DNA of 64,000 bases from Bacteroides faecium (lineage in GTDB: Bacteria; Bacteroidota; Bacteroidia; Bacteroidales; Bacteroidaceae): contig NZ_CP050831.1 of the NCBI RefSeq assembly GCF_012113595.1, positions 2,356,001-2,420,000 on the forward strand, read 5' to 3'. A model generated the notes under the pieces. That model did not search any database. It had not been told where the DNA came from and was given only the letters and a program-made list of their open reading frames with translations. How positions within the stretch are numbered: the first letter of the stretch is position 1; every line of letters starts with the position of its first letter. Below are positions 28,867 to 38,084 of this stretch, piece by piece. The position numbers were made by a program, and so were the translations under genes.

Positions 28867-29778
28867 ATGAAACCAACTTTATTCTTATTGGCAGCCGGTA
28901 TGGGCAGCCGTTATGGAGGCTTGAAACAATTGGACGGTCTGGGTCCTAATGGCGAAACTATTATGGATTACTCCATTTATGATGCCATCAATGCCGGATT
29001 TGGTAAGCTTGTATTTGTAATCCGCAAAGATTTTGAACAAGATTTCCGTGATAAAATTATTTCCAAATACGAAGGCCACATTCCTTGCGAACTGGTATTC
29101 CAGTCTATCGACGACCTTCCCGAAGGCTTCACTTGTCCGGCGGACCGTACAAAACCTTGGGGTACTAACCATGCAGTAATGATGGGTGCCGATGTGATAA
29201 AAGAACCGTTCGCAGTAATCAACTGTGATGACTTCTACGGCCGTGACTCTTTCCAGGTGATGGGCAAATATCTGTCTGCTCTTCCTGAAGGTTCAAAGAA
29301 CGTTTATTCAATGGTAGGTTTCCGTATCGGCAACACATTGAGCGAAAGCGGTACAGTATCCCGTGGTATCTGCGGTACAAATGCCGACAACCTGTTGACT
29401 TCTGTTGTAGAACGTACTAAGATTCAACGTCTTGACGGCGAAGTGAAATACATTGACGACAACGGTGAATGGACTGCTACTCCCGACACTACTCCGGTGA
29501 GTATGAACTTCTGGGGCTTCACTCCTGATTACTTCGCATACAGCGAAGAATTCTTCAAAACCTTCCTGAGCGACCCGAAGAACATGGAAAACCTGAAGAG
29601 CGAATTCTTCATCCCGTTGATGGTGGATAAATTGATTAATGACGGAACTGCAACAGTAGAAGTTCTTGATACTACCAGCAAATGGTTCGGTGTTACTTAT
29701 CCGGAAGACCGCCAGAGCGTAGTAGACAAGATTCAGGCATTGGTCGATGCCGGTGAATATCCTGCCAAGTTGTTCTGA
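28867..29778 (+). CDS. Sugar-phosphate nucleotidyltransferase
   Basis: This 303-residue enzyme of the NTP-transferase family begins with the nucleotide-binding signature 'LLAAGMGSRYGGLKQLDGLG' and has the metal-binding 'VINCDDFYG'. It would join a sugar-1-phosphate to an NTP to make an NDP-sugar for surface polysaccharide or glycan synthesis. It is a stand-alone gene with its own promoter and terminator, so neighbours do not reveal the sugar. The family contains glucose-1-phosphate and mannose-1-phosphate transferases; the call stays generic. Confidence 0.9.
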   Translation: MKPTLFLLAAGMGSRYGGLKQLDGLGPNGETIMDYSIYDAINAGFGKLVFVIRKDFEQDFRDKIISKYEGHIPCELVFQSIDDLPEGFTCPADRTKPWGTNHAVMMGADVIKEPFAVINCDDFYGRDSFQVMGKYLSALPEGSKNVYSMVGFRIGNTLSESGTVSRGICGTNADNLLTSVVERTKIQRLDGEVKYIDDNGEWTATPDTTPVSMNFWGFTPDYFAYSEEFFKTFLSDPKNMENLKSEFFIPLMVDKLINDGTATVEVLDTTSKWFGVTYPEDRQSVVDKIQALVDAGEYPAKLF

Positions 29779-29792
29779 TTAAGAAAATATTG

Positions 29793-29839
29793 AAAAAAGG
29801 CGTAGACTATGCAGTTTGATGCATATCTACGCCTTTTTT
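29793..29839 (+). terminator. Strong Rho-independent terminator
   Basis: A perfect 14-bp stem (29793-29806 with 29826-29839) with an A-tract on the left and six T on the right. It ends the nucleotidyltransferase transcript 15 nt after its stop codon and may work in both directions. Confidence 0.9.
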
Positions 29840-29896
29840 GTGTCCTTACTTTTAAATTCCATCGTCTCGGAAGCAGCTAATTCCGTTTGGATGCGT

Positions 29897-29904
29897 TATC
29901 TTTG
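29897..29904 (+). promoter_or_regulatory. Predicted -7 box for the ABC-F gene
   Basis: TATCTTTG, followed by the common GCAG start context, lies 32 nt before the chosen GTG start. This and the terminator above rule out the longer open frame from 29816. Confidence 0.6.
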
Positions 29905-29935
29905 CAGTCCAAAATCTTATAAATCAGAGACAGAA

Positions 29936-31894
29936 GTGATTTCAGTAGAAGGATTATCAGTAGAATTTAATGCGACGCCGCTTTTTTCGGACGTTAGTTA
30001 TGTCATTAATAAAAAAGACCGCATTGCGTTGGTCGGTAAGAATGGTGCGGGTAAATCCACCATGCTTAAAATATTGGCGGGCTTGCAGTCGCCGACACAT
30101 GGAGTCGTAGCTACTCCGAAAGATGTTACCATCGGATATTTGCCACAAGTCATGATTCTCTCCGACAACCGGACGGTGATGGGAGAGGCGGAACTGGCAT
30201 TCGAACATATATTTGAACTTCAGGCGAAGTTGGAACGGATGAATCAGGAACTTGCCGAACGGACAGACTATGATTCGGAAGAATACCACCAGTTGATAGA
30301 CCGCTTCACCCACGAGAACGACCGTTACCTGATGATGGGCGGCACAAACTATCAGGCAGAAATCGAACGCACACTTCTTGGGCTCGGTTTCAGCCGGGAA
30401 GACTTTGAACGTCCCACCTCGGAATTCTCCGGTGGATGGCGTATGCGTATCGAACTCGCGAAACTGCTGTTGCGTCGCCCGGATGTCCTCTTGCTTGACG
30501 AGCCTACCAACCACCTCGATATTGAAAGTATCCAATGGCTGGAAAACTTCCTGGCAACCCGTGCCAATGCAGTCGTACTAGTCAGCCACGACCGTGCCTT
30601 CCTGAACAACGTAACTACCCGAACCATCGAAATCACCTGCGGCCAGATTTATGACTACAAAGTGAAATACGATGAATTTGTAGTCCTGCGCAAGGAACGC
30701 CGCGAACAACAGATCCGTGCCTACGAGAACCAGCAGAAACAGATACAGGATACGGAAGACTTCATCGAACGCTTCCGCTACAAAGCCACTAAAGCCGTAC
30801 AGGTACAAAGCCGTATCAAGCAACTGGAAAAGATAGACCGCATCGAAGTGGACGACGAAGACAACTCCTCGCTGCGCCTGAAATTCCCGCCCGCCAGCCG
30901 TAGCGGAAACTATCCGGTTATCTGCGAAGACGTGCGCAAAGCCTATGGTGAACATGTCGTTTTCCATGACGTGAACCTCACCATCAACCGGGGCGAAAAA
31001 GTCGCATTCGTCGGTAAGAACGGCGAAGGTAAATCCACACTGGTAAAATGTATCATGAACGAAATAGACTTCGACGGTAAACTTACCATCGGTCACAATG
31101 TCCAAATCGGCTATTTTGCGCAGAATCAGGCCCAGATGCTGGATGAAAACCTGACCGTATTCGATACCATCGACCGCGTAGCCACAGGAGACATCCGTCT
31201 GAAGATACGGGATATACTGGGTGCCTTCATGTTCGGCGGCGAAGCCTCGGACAAAAAGGTGAAAGTCCTCTCCGGCGGTGAACGTACCCGACTGGCAATG
31301 ATTAAGCTGCTTCTCGAACCCGTCAACTTCCTGATTCTTGACGAACCGACTAATCATCTGGATATGCGTTCAAAAGATGTATTGAAGGATGCCATCCGCG
31401 AATTTGACGGAACAGTCATTCTTGTCAGCCACGACCGTGATTTTTTGGACGGGCTTGCGACTAAAGTATATGAGTTCGGTGGCGGAGTGGTGAAAGAACA
31501 CCTCAGTGGCATCTATGAATTCCTGCAAAAGAAAAAGATAGACAGCCTGAATGAACTTCAGAAAGGCGTAGGCTTATCGGCTTCTCCCACGGCATCTGCC
31601 AAAGGAAACAATGAACCGGAAGCGGCACAACCTTCGGAAAACAGACTCTCTTATGAAGCTCAAAAAGAACTGAATAAGAAAGTGAAGAAACTCGAACGAC
31701 AGGTAGCGGATTGTGAAGCCTCGATAGAAGAAACCGAATCTGCCATCGCTATCATCGAAGTGAGAATGGCAACCCCCGAAGGAGCTTCGGACATGAAACT
31801 GTATGAACAGCATCAGAAACTGAAACAACAGTTGGACACCATCGTCGAAGAGTGGGAGCGCGTTTCGATGGAACTGGAAGAAGTGAAAGGCTAG
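29936..31894 (+). CDS. ABC-F family ATPase (ribosome-associated type)
   Basis: This soluble protein of 652 residues has two ABC cassettes. The first has Walker A 'GKNGAGKST', signature 'FSGGWRMR' and Walker B 'LLLDEPTNHLD'; the second has 'GKNGEGKST', 'LSGGERTR' and 'LILDEPTNHLD'. An arginine- and lysine-rich linker lies between them ('RKERREQQIRAYENQQKQ'), and a C-terminal coiled coil at about 570-650. ABC-F proteins bind the ribosomal E site and relieve stalling; a few give antibiotic protection, but this has the general housekeeping layout. The start is GTG at 29936, giving 'ISVEGLSVEF'. The longer frame crosses a terminator and a promoter. Confidence 0.92.
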   Translation: MISVEGLSVEFNATPLFSDVSYVINKKDRIALVGKNGAGKSTMLKILAGLQSPTHGVVATPKDVTIGYLPQVMILSDNRTVMGEAELAFEHIFELQAKLERMNQELAERTDYDSEEYHQLIDRFTHENDRYLMMGGTNYQAEIERTLLGLGFSREDFERPTSEFSGGWRMRIELAKLLLRRPDVLLLDEPTNHLDIESIQWLENFLATRANAVVLVSHDRAFLNNVTTRTIEITCGQIYDYKVKYDEFVVLRKERREQQIRAYENQQKQIQDTEDFIERFRYKATKAVQVQSRIKQLEKIDRIEVDDEDNSSLRLKFPPASRSGNYPVICEDVRKAYGEHVVFHDVNLTINRGEKVAFVGKNGEGKSTLVKCIMNEIDFDGKLTIGHNVQIGYFAQNQAQMLDENLTVFDTIDRVATGDIRLKIRDILGAFMFGGEASDKKVKVLSGGERTRLAMIKLLLEPVNFLILDEPTNHLDMRSKDVLKDAIREFDGTVILVSHDRDFLDGLATKVYEFGGGVVKEHLSGIYEFLQKKKIDSLNELQKGVGLSASPTASAKGNNEPEAAQPSENRLSYEAQKELNKKVKKLERQVADCEASIEETESAIAIIEVRMATPEGASDMKLYEQHQKLKQQLDTIVEEWERVSMELEEVKG

Positions 31895-31984
31895 AACAAA
31901 ACAACGGGTGCCGGACGTTATATATAACGAAACTGTAACTTTGACACCAAATAGCATGATAATTCTATAATTATTATATTGAAT

Positions 31985-34021
31985 ATGAAAGTAACCAAGT
32001 ATTTACCAATTCTTGCCGTATGCCTTATGACAACAGGATGTAACAGTAAGAAAGAGGCCGTACTGACGTCCGGTATCGACCTTGCTAATCTGGATACCAC
32101 GGCTATGCCGGGTACAAGTTTTTATCAATACGCTTGTGGCGGTTGGGTGAAAGACCATCCGCTGACAGACGAGTACTCCCGTTTCGGAACATTCGACATG
32201 TTGCGTGAAAACAGCCGTGAACAACTGAAAGCCTTAATTGCCGAACTGGCTTCAAAGACAGACAACGCTCCGGGCAGCGCCGCTCAAAAAGTGGGTGACC
32301 TCTACAATATCGCAATGGACAGCGTGAAACTGAACCAGGAAGGTGTAGCTCCGATTAAAGCGGAACTGGTAGTCATCGACGCACTTAAAGATAAGAAAGA
32401 TATCTACGCATACATCGCCGAAAGCCAGAAGAAAGGCATTCGTCCTTACTTCACCATGTTCGTAAGTGCCGATGATATGAACAGCTCCATGAATATGGTA
32501 CAAACCTACCAGGGCGGTATCGGAATGGGACAGCGCGACTATTACCTGGAAGATGACGAGCAGACTAAAAATATCCGCAACAAGTATCAGGAACATATCG
32601 CCAAGATGTTCCAGTTGGCAGGTTACGATGAAGCTACCGCACAAAAAGCGGTAAAAGCTGTAATGAACATCGAAACCCGCCTGGCCAAAGCAGCCCGTTC
32701 ACAAGTAGAACTGCGTGACCCTCATGCCAACTACAACAAGATGGACATGGAGACGCTGAAAAAGAACTTCCCGACTTTCGACTGGGATACATACTTCACT
32801 CTCTCCGGTTTGAAAGACCTCAAAGAAGTGAATGTAGGTCAGCCTGCTGCCATGAAAGAAGTTGCCGATGTTATCAATACCGTATCCCTGGACGATCAGA
32901 AACTGTATCTGCAATGGGGATTGATAGACGCCGCCGCTTCTTACCTGAGCGATGACTTCGAAGCTCAGAACTTCGATTTCTACGAGCGTACCATGTCCGG
33001 CAAGAAAGAAATGCAACCTCGTTGGAAGCGTTCTGTTAGCACAGTGGACGGTGTTCTCGGCGAAGTCGTGGGACAGATGTATGTAGAAAAATACTTCCCC
33101 GCTGCTGCCAAAGAACGTATGGTTACACTGGTGAAGAACCTGCAAACCTCTTTGGGTGAACGTATCAAAGGACTGGAATGGATGAGCGAACCGACCAAAG
33201 AGAAAGCTTTGGAAAAACTGGCTACCTTCCATGTAAAAATCGGCTACCCGGATAAATGGAAAGATTACTCCGCTCTGGAGATTAAAAACGATTCTTACTG
33301 GGCAAACATCGAACGTGCCAGCCAATGGGATTACAATGAAATGATTGCCAAAGCCGGCAAGCCCGTCGACAAGGACGAATGGCTGATGACACCGCAGACG
33401 GTCAACGCATACTATAACCCGACTACCAACGAAATCTGTTTCCCCGCAGCCATCCTGCAACCGCCATTCTTTGATATGAATGCCGATGACGCCATGAACT
33501 ACGGTGCTATCGGAGTCGTTATCGGACATGAAATGACACACGGATTCGACGACCAGGGACGTCAATATGACAAAGACGGAAACCTGAAAGACTGGTGGAC
33601 GGAAGAAGATGCTAAGAAGTTCGAAGAACGTGCCCAAGTGATGGTGAACTTCTTTGACAGTATCGAAGTAGCCCCGGGTGTACACGGAAACGGTGAGCTG
33701 ACTCTCGGTGAGAACATTGCCGACCATGGCGGTCTGCAAGTTTCCTACCAGGCTTTCAAGAATGCAACAGCGAATGCACCGCTCGAAACAGTTGACGGAT
33801 TTACTCCCGAACAACGTTTCTTCCTTGCTTATGCTAATGTATGGGCAGGAAATATCCGTCCGGAAGAAATTCTCCGATTAACCAAACTCGACCCTCACTC
33901 ATTGGGCAAATGGCGTGTAGACGGCGCACTTCCTCAAATCGGAACATGGTACGAAGCATTCAACATTACCGAGCAAGACCCGATGTTCGTTCCTAAAGAC
34001 AAACGCGTGTCTATTTGGTAA
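31985..34021 (+). CDS. M13-family zinc metallopeptidase (PepO/neprilysin-like), lipoprotein
   Basis: This 678-residue M13 peptidase has the zinc motif HExxH at His515-Glu516 to His519 ('VIGHEMTHGFDDQG'), the third ligand in 'GENIADHGGL' and the family substrate motif 'NEICFPAAILQPPFF'. The N-terminal signal ends in a lipobox ('MTTGC', Cys19), so it is a membrane-anchored periplasmic or surface endopeptidase for peptides. The ATG at 31985 is chosen over the TTG two codons upstream. It is monocistronic, with a terminator just downstream. The C-terminus 'VPKDKRVSIW' matches the family. Confidence 0.94.
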   Translation: MKVTKYLPILAVCLMTTGCNSKKEAVLTSGIDLANLDTTAMPGTSFYQYACGGWVKDHPLTDEYSRFGTFDMLRENSREQLKALIAELASKTDNAPGSAAQKVGDLYNIAMDSVKLNQEGVAPIKAELVVIDALKDKKDIYAYIAESQKKGIRPYFTMFVSADDMNSSMNMVQTYQGGIGMGQRDYYLEDDEQTKNIRNKYQEHIAKMFQLAGYDEATAQKAVKAVMNIETRLAKAARSQVELRDPHANYNKMDMETLKKNFPTFDWDTYFTLSGLKDLKEVNVGQPAAMKEVADVINTVSLDDQKLYLQWGLIDAAASYLSDDFEAQNFDFYERTMSGKKEMQPRWKRSVSTVDGVLGEVVGQMYVEKYFPAAAKERMVTLVKNLQTSLGERIKGLEWMSEPTKEKALEKLATFHVKIGYPDKWKDYSALEIKNDSYWANIERASQWDYNEMIAKAGKPVDKDEWLMTPQTVNAYYNPTTNEICFPAAILQPPFFDMNADDAMNYGAIGVVIGHEMTHGFDDQGRQYDKDGNLKDWWTEEDAKKFEERAQVMVNFFDSIEVAPGVHGNGELTLGENIADHGGLQVSYQAFKNATANAPLETVDGFTPEQRFFLAYANVWAGNIRPEEILRLTKLDPHSLGKWRVDGALPQIGTWYEAFNITEQDPMFVPKDKRVSIW

Positions 34022-34052
34022 TAGTTTTTGAATAGAAACATACCTTGCGAAG

Positions 34053-34087
34053 AAGCGTTGATTTTTCATATAGAAGAGTCAACGCTT
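34053..34087 (+). terminator. Rho-independent terminator after M13 gene
   Basis: A 9-bp stem (34053-34061 with 34079-34087) is followed by a run of T, starting 31 nt after the stop codon. Confidence 0.85.
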
Positions 34088-34137
34088 TTTTTTATTAATT
34101 CACACCTTATTTATTACGTACGATGAACAATATTTCG

Positions 34138-34145
34138 TAACTTTG
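34138..34145 (+). promoter_or_regulatory. Predicted -7 box for purH-mreB operon
   Basis: TAACTTTG matches TAnnTTTG 28 nt before the purH ATG. The apparent upstream TTG start (34143) lies inside this box, which supports the ATG at 34173. Confidence 0.55.
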
Positions 34146-34172
34146 CGCATCAAATACTTAATAGGCAATTCA

Positions 34173-35696
34173 ATGTCAGAATCTAAAAGAATAAAAACTG
34201 CATTGGTATCTGTATACCACAAAGAAGGTTTGGAAGAAATTATTACCAAACTTCATGAAGAAGGAGTAGAGTTTCTGTCAACAGGCGGAACTCGTCAGTT
34301 TATTGAATCATTGGGATATCCTTGTAAGGCGGTGGAAGATTTGACCACTTATCCTTCTATCCTCGGTGGTCGGGTAAAGACATTACATCCGAAAATCTTC
34401 GGAGGTATCCTTTGTCGTCGTGGACTGGAGCAGGATATGCAACAGATTGAAAAGTACGAAATCCCTGAAATAGATTTGGTAATTGTAGACTTGTATCCGT
34501 TTGAAGCTACCGTAGCTTCCGGCGCATCCGAAGCTGACATTATTGAAAAAATCGATATAGGCGGAATCTCACTGATTCGTGCCGCAGCCAAGAACTACAA
34601 TGATGTTATCATCGTAGCTTCACAGGCACAATACAAACCGTTGCTGGATATGTTGATGGAGCATGGCGCTACTTCTTCACTCGAAGAACGCCGCTGGATG
34701 GCAAAAGAAGCATTTGCCGTTTCTTCTCACTATGATTCAGCTATCTTCAACTATTTCGATGCAGGCGAAGGTTCTGCCTTCCGTTGCTCGGTGAACAACC
34801 AAAAGCAACTCCGTTACGGTGAAAACCCGCATCAGAAAGGTTATTTCTATGGAAACCTGGAAGCTATGTTCGACCAGATTCACGGAAAAGAAATCTCTTA
34901 CAACAACCTTCTTGACATCAACGCGGCTGTTGACCTGATTGACGAATTCGACGACCTCACTTTCGCTATCCTGAAGCACAACAATGCTTGCGGCCTGGCT
35001 TCACGCTCTACCGTACTGGATGCATGGAAAGATGCATTGGCAGGCGACCCTGTTTCTGCTTTCGGAGGCGTATTGATTACCAACGGCGTGATTGACAAGG
35101 AAGCAGCCGAAGAAATCAACAAGATTTTCTTCGAAGTGATTATCGCACCGGATTATGACGTGGATGCACTCGAAATCCTGGGACAGAAAAAGAACCGCAT
35201 CATTCTCGTCCGCAAGGAAGCCAAATTGCCGAAGAAGCAATTCCGTGCCTTGCTGAACGGCGTATTGGTGCAGGATAAAGATACTAATATTGAAACGGTA
35301 GCCGACCTGAAAACCGTGACAGACAAAGCTCCTACTCCTGAAGAAGTAGAAGATATGTTGTTTGCCAACAAAATCGTGAAGAACAGCAAGTCCAATGCCA
35401 TCGTGTTGGCGAAAGGCAAGCAACTTCTCGCAAGCGGTGTAGGACAGACTTCACGTGTAGATGCATTGAAACAGGCAATTGAAAAAGCTAAATCATTCGG
35501 TTTCGACCTGAATGGTGCAGTGATGGCCTCGGATGCTTTCTTCCCGTTCCCCGACTGTGTGGAAATTGCGGATAAGGAAGGTGTTACGGCTGTTATCCAA
35601 CCGGGAGGTTCGGTAAAAGATGACTTGTCTTTTGCTTATTGCAACGAGCACGGTATGGCGATGGTTACTACCGGTATCCGTCATTTTAAACACTAA
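34173..35696 (+). CDS. purH: Bifunctional AICAR formyltransferase / IMP cyclohydrolase
   Basis: This 507-residue enzyme catalyses the last two steps of purine synthesis: formylation of AICAR with 10-formyl-THF, then closure to IMP. The N-terminal MGS-like cyclohydrolase domain is at about residues 1-145 ('FLSTGGTRQFIESLGYP'; 'LGGRVKTLHPKIFGGIL'). The AICARFT domain follows, with 'LRYGENPHQKG' and the catalytic Lys-His of 'FAILKHNNACGLA'. The final 'QPGGSVKDD' and 'GIRHFKH' match the family. It lies 16 nt before mreB, so nucleotide synthesis and the cell-shape genes may share the promoter at 34138. Confidence 0.97.
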   Translation: MSESKRIKTALVSVYHKEGLEEIITKLHEEGVEFLSTGGTRQFIESLGYPCKAVEDLTTYPSILGGRVKTLHPKIFGGILCRRGLEQDMQQIEKYEIPEIDLVIVDLYPFEATVASGASEADIIEKIDIGGISLIRAAAKNYNDVIIVASQAQYKPLLDMLMEHGATSSLEERRWMAKEAFAVSSHYDSAIFNYFDAGEGSAFRCSVNNQKQLRYGENPHQKGYFYGNLEAMFDQIHGKEISYNNLLDINAAVDLIDEFDDLTFAILKHNNACGLASRSTVLDAWKDALAGDPVSAFGGVLITNGVIDKEAAEEINKIFFEVIIAPDYDVDALEILGQKKNRIILVRKEAKLPKKQFRALLNGVLVQDKDTNIETVADLKTVTDKAPTPEEVEDMLFANKIVKNSKSNAIVLAKGKQLLASGVGQTSRVDALKQAIEKAKSFGFDLNGAVMASDAFFPFPDCVEIADKEGVTAVIQPGGSVKDDLSFAYCNEHGMAMVTTGIRHFKH

Positions 35697-35712
35697 AAAT
35701 AAGAATTAAAGA

Positions 35713-36735
35713 ATGGGATTGTTTTCTTTTACACAAGAAATTGCGATGGACTTGGGTACAGCCAATACCATCATCATCACGAATGGAAAAATCGTGGTGG
35801 ATGAGCCTTCGGTTGTTGCTCTGGACCGCCGTACCGATAAGATGATTGCCGTTGGGGAAAAGGCGAAGTTGATGCATGAAAAGACCCACGAAAACATACG
35901 TACCATCCGTCCGTTGAGAGACGGTGTAATTGCCGACTTCTATGCTTGCGAGCAGATGATGCGCGGATTGATTAAACGGGTAAATACCCGCAACCACTTG
36001 TTCTCGCCTTCTCTCCGCATGGTGATTGGCGTTCCTTCGGGAAGTACGGAAGTCGAACTCCGTGCCGTTCGTGACTCTGCCGAGCATGCCGGCGGACGTG
36101 ACGTCTACTTGATTTTCGAACCGATGGCTGCGGCAATCGGTATCGGTATCGATGTGGAAGCACCGGAAGGAAACATGATCGTCGATATAGGTGGTGGTTC
36201 TACGGAAATTGCCGTTATCTCCCTCGGAGGTATCGTTTCCAACAATTCCATCCGTGTTGCCGGTGATGACCTGACCGAAGATATTCGCGAATACATGAGC
36301 CGTCAGCACAATGTGAAAGTCAGCGAGCGTATGGCGGAACGTATCAAGATAAACGTAGGTGCTGCCTTGACCGAACTGGGCGAAGGCTCTCCTGAAGATT
36401 ATATTGTTCACGGTCCGAACCGTATTACAGCCCTTCCGATGGAAGTACCCGTATGCTATCAGGAAGTAGCCCACTGTCTGGAGAAATCAATCTCGAAGAT
36501 TGAAACAGCTATCTTGAGCGCGTTGGAATGTACTCCGCCCGAACTTTACGCTGACATTGTGCACAATGGTATCTACCTTTCCGGTGGTGGCGCATTGCTC
36601 CGTGGACTGGACAAGAGACTGACTGACAAGATCAATATTCCTTTCCACATTGCGGAAGACCCTTTGCACGCTGTTGCCAAAGGTACAGGAGTTGCATTAA
36701 AGAATGTAGACCGTTTCTCCTTCTTAATGAGATAA
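35713..36735 (+). CDS. mreB: Rod shape-determining protein MreB
   Basis: This 340-residue actin homolog polymerises under the inner membrane and guides lateral wall synthesis. ATP-site motifs are visible: phosphate 1 'MDLGTANTII', phosphate 2 'MIVDIGGGSTEIAVISL' and adenosine 'LSGGGALLRGLD'. Full length. It heads the five-gene block mreB-mreC-mreD-mrdA-rodA in standard order, with 7 nt to mreC. Confidence 0.97.
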   Translation: MGLFSFTQEIAMDLGTANTIIITNGKIVVDEPSVVALDRRTDKMIAVGEKAKLMHEKTHENIRTIRPLRDGVIADFYACEQMMRGLIKRVNTRNHLFSPSLRMVIGVPSGSTEVELRAVRDSAEHAGGRDVYLIFEPMAAAIGIGIDVEAPEGNMIVDIGGGSTEIAVISLGGIVSNNSIRVAGDDLTEDIREYMSRQHNVKVSERMAERIKINVGAALTELGEGSPEDYIVHGPNRITALPMEVPVCYQEVAHCLEKSISKIETAILSALECTPPELYADIVHNGIYLSGGGALLRGLDKRLTDKINIPFHIAEDPLHAVAKGTGVALKNVDRFSFLMR

Positions 36736-36742
36736 ATCAGGG

Positions 36743-37588
36743 ATGAGGAATTTAGTAAACTTCCTTCTGAAATACAATTACTGGTTCCTCTTTATCATAT
36801 TAGAGGTAGCCAGTTTTGTTTTGTTATTTCGGTTCAACCGCTATCAGCAGAGTACTTATTTTACTTCTGCCAATACGGTTGTGGGGGCGGTTTATGAAGT
36901 TTCGGGGGGAATAACCTCTTATTTTCATCTGAAATCGGTCAATGAAGATCTGCTGGATCGTAATATGTTGCTCGAGCAGCAAATCACGAACCTGGAGAAA
37001 GCCTTGAAAGAACGTCAGGTCGATTCGGTGACTGTCAACAGCATCCGTCAGATGCCGCAGAATGATTATCAGTTGTTCAAGGCACACGTGATAAAGAACA
37101 GCCTGACACTGCCTGATAACTACATTACCCTTGATAAGGGTTCTTCTTCCGGCATCCGTCCCGAGATGGGAGTGGTAGACGGCAATGGTATTGTAGGTAT
37201 TGTGTATGAGACATCTCCTTCCTATTCGGTTGTGATTTCCGTATTGAACAGCAAGTCCAATATAAGTTGTAAGATTATAGGCAGTGATTACTTCGGTTAT
37301 CTGAAGTGGGAGCACGGAGATTCACGTTATGCCTATCTGAAAGACCTGCCCCGCCACGCGGAATTTAATTTGGGAGATACCGTAGTGACCAGTGGCTTCT
37401 CAACCGTATTCCCGGAAGGTATTATGGTAGGTACGGTAGATGATATGTCCGATTCCAACGACGGACTGTCCTACCTGTTGAAGATAAAGCTGGCTACCGA
37501 TTTCGGTAAACTCGGCGATGTCCGTGTAGTAGCCCGCAACGGTCAGGAGGAACAGAAGAAACTTGAAAACAAGGCAACAAAAGAATGA
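36743..37588 (+). CDS. mreC: Rod shape-determining protein MreC
   Basis: This 281-residue bitopic scaffold has an N-terminal TM helix (about residues 13-30, 'YWFLFIILEVASFVLLF'), a coiled coil (about 60-95, 'LLDRNMLLEQQITNLEKALKE') and a periplasmic beta domain ('DKGSSSGIRPEMGVVDGNGIVG'). It links MreB, MreD and PBP2 in the elongasome. It overlaps mreD by 4 nt. Confidence 0.95.
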   Translation: MRNLVNFLLKYNYWFLFIILEVASFVLLFRFNRYQQSTYFTSANTVVGAVYEVSGGITSYFHLKSVNEDLLDRNMLLEQQITNLEKALKERQVDSVTVNSIRQMPQNDYQLFKAHVIKNSLTLPDNYITLDKGSSSGIRPEMGVVDGNGIVGIVYETSPSYSVVISVLNSKSNISCKIIGSDYFGYLKWEHGDSRYAYLKDLPRHAEFNLGDTVVTSGFSTVFPEGIMVGTVDDMSDSNDGLSYLLKIKLATDFGKLGDVRVVARNGQEEQKKLENKATKE

Positions 37589-38082
37589 TTATCACCTATA
37601 TACATAGAATCGGATGGTTTATCGGCTTGGTACTTCTTCAGGTGCTTATCCTGAATAATGTGCATATAGCAGGATACGCTACTCCCTTTCTCTATATTTA
37701 CTTCATACTGAAGTTCAATTCCGGCACTTCGCGGAATGAACTGATGCTGTGGGCTTTCTTTTTCGGACTCACCATCGACGTGTTTGCCGATACTCCGGGG
37801 ATGAATGCGGCTGCCACCGTGCTGCTCGCTTTCCTGCGCCCTTCTTTGCTGCGTCTGTTTACTCCCCGTGACAACCTGGATAGCTTCATTCCTTCCTTCA
37901 AGACGATGGGCATCACTCCTTTCCTGAAATATACTACTGCAAGTGTTTTTGTGCATAGCTTGGCACTACTCTCCATTGAGTTCTTCTCGTTTTCCAGCAT
38001 TTGGCTGTTGCTGCTGCGGGTGTTACTTTGCACCATTCTGACTGTAACTTGTATTGTGGCTGTTGAAGGTATAAGGAAGTAA
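37585..38082 (+). CDS. mreD: Rod shape-determining protein MreD
   Basis: A 165-residue polytopic inner-membrane protein with about five helices and the family opening 'YIHRIGWFIGLVLLQVLILNN' (spanning about 4-24). 'FFFGLTIDVFADTPGMNAAA' is the conserved centre. It partners MreC; the ATGA overlap with mreC suggests translational coupling. It ends 2 nt before the PBP2 gene. Confidence 0.94.
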   Translation: MIITYIHRIGWFIGLVLLQVLILNNVHIAGYATPFLYIYFILKFNSGTSRNELMLWAFFFGLTIDVFADTPGMNAAATVLLAFLRPSLLRLFTPRDNLDSFIPSFKTMGITPFLKYTTASVFVHSLALLSIEFFSFSSIWLLLLRVLLCTILTVTCIVAVEGIRK

Positions 38083-38084
38083 AG

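Noticed and set aside
32699..33814. A 371-codon minus-strand frame opposite the M13 peptidase
   Set aside because: It is a shadow of the conserved plus-strand gene with its codon bias; no recognisable domain.
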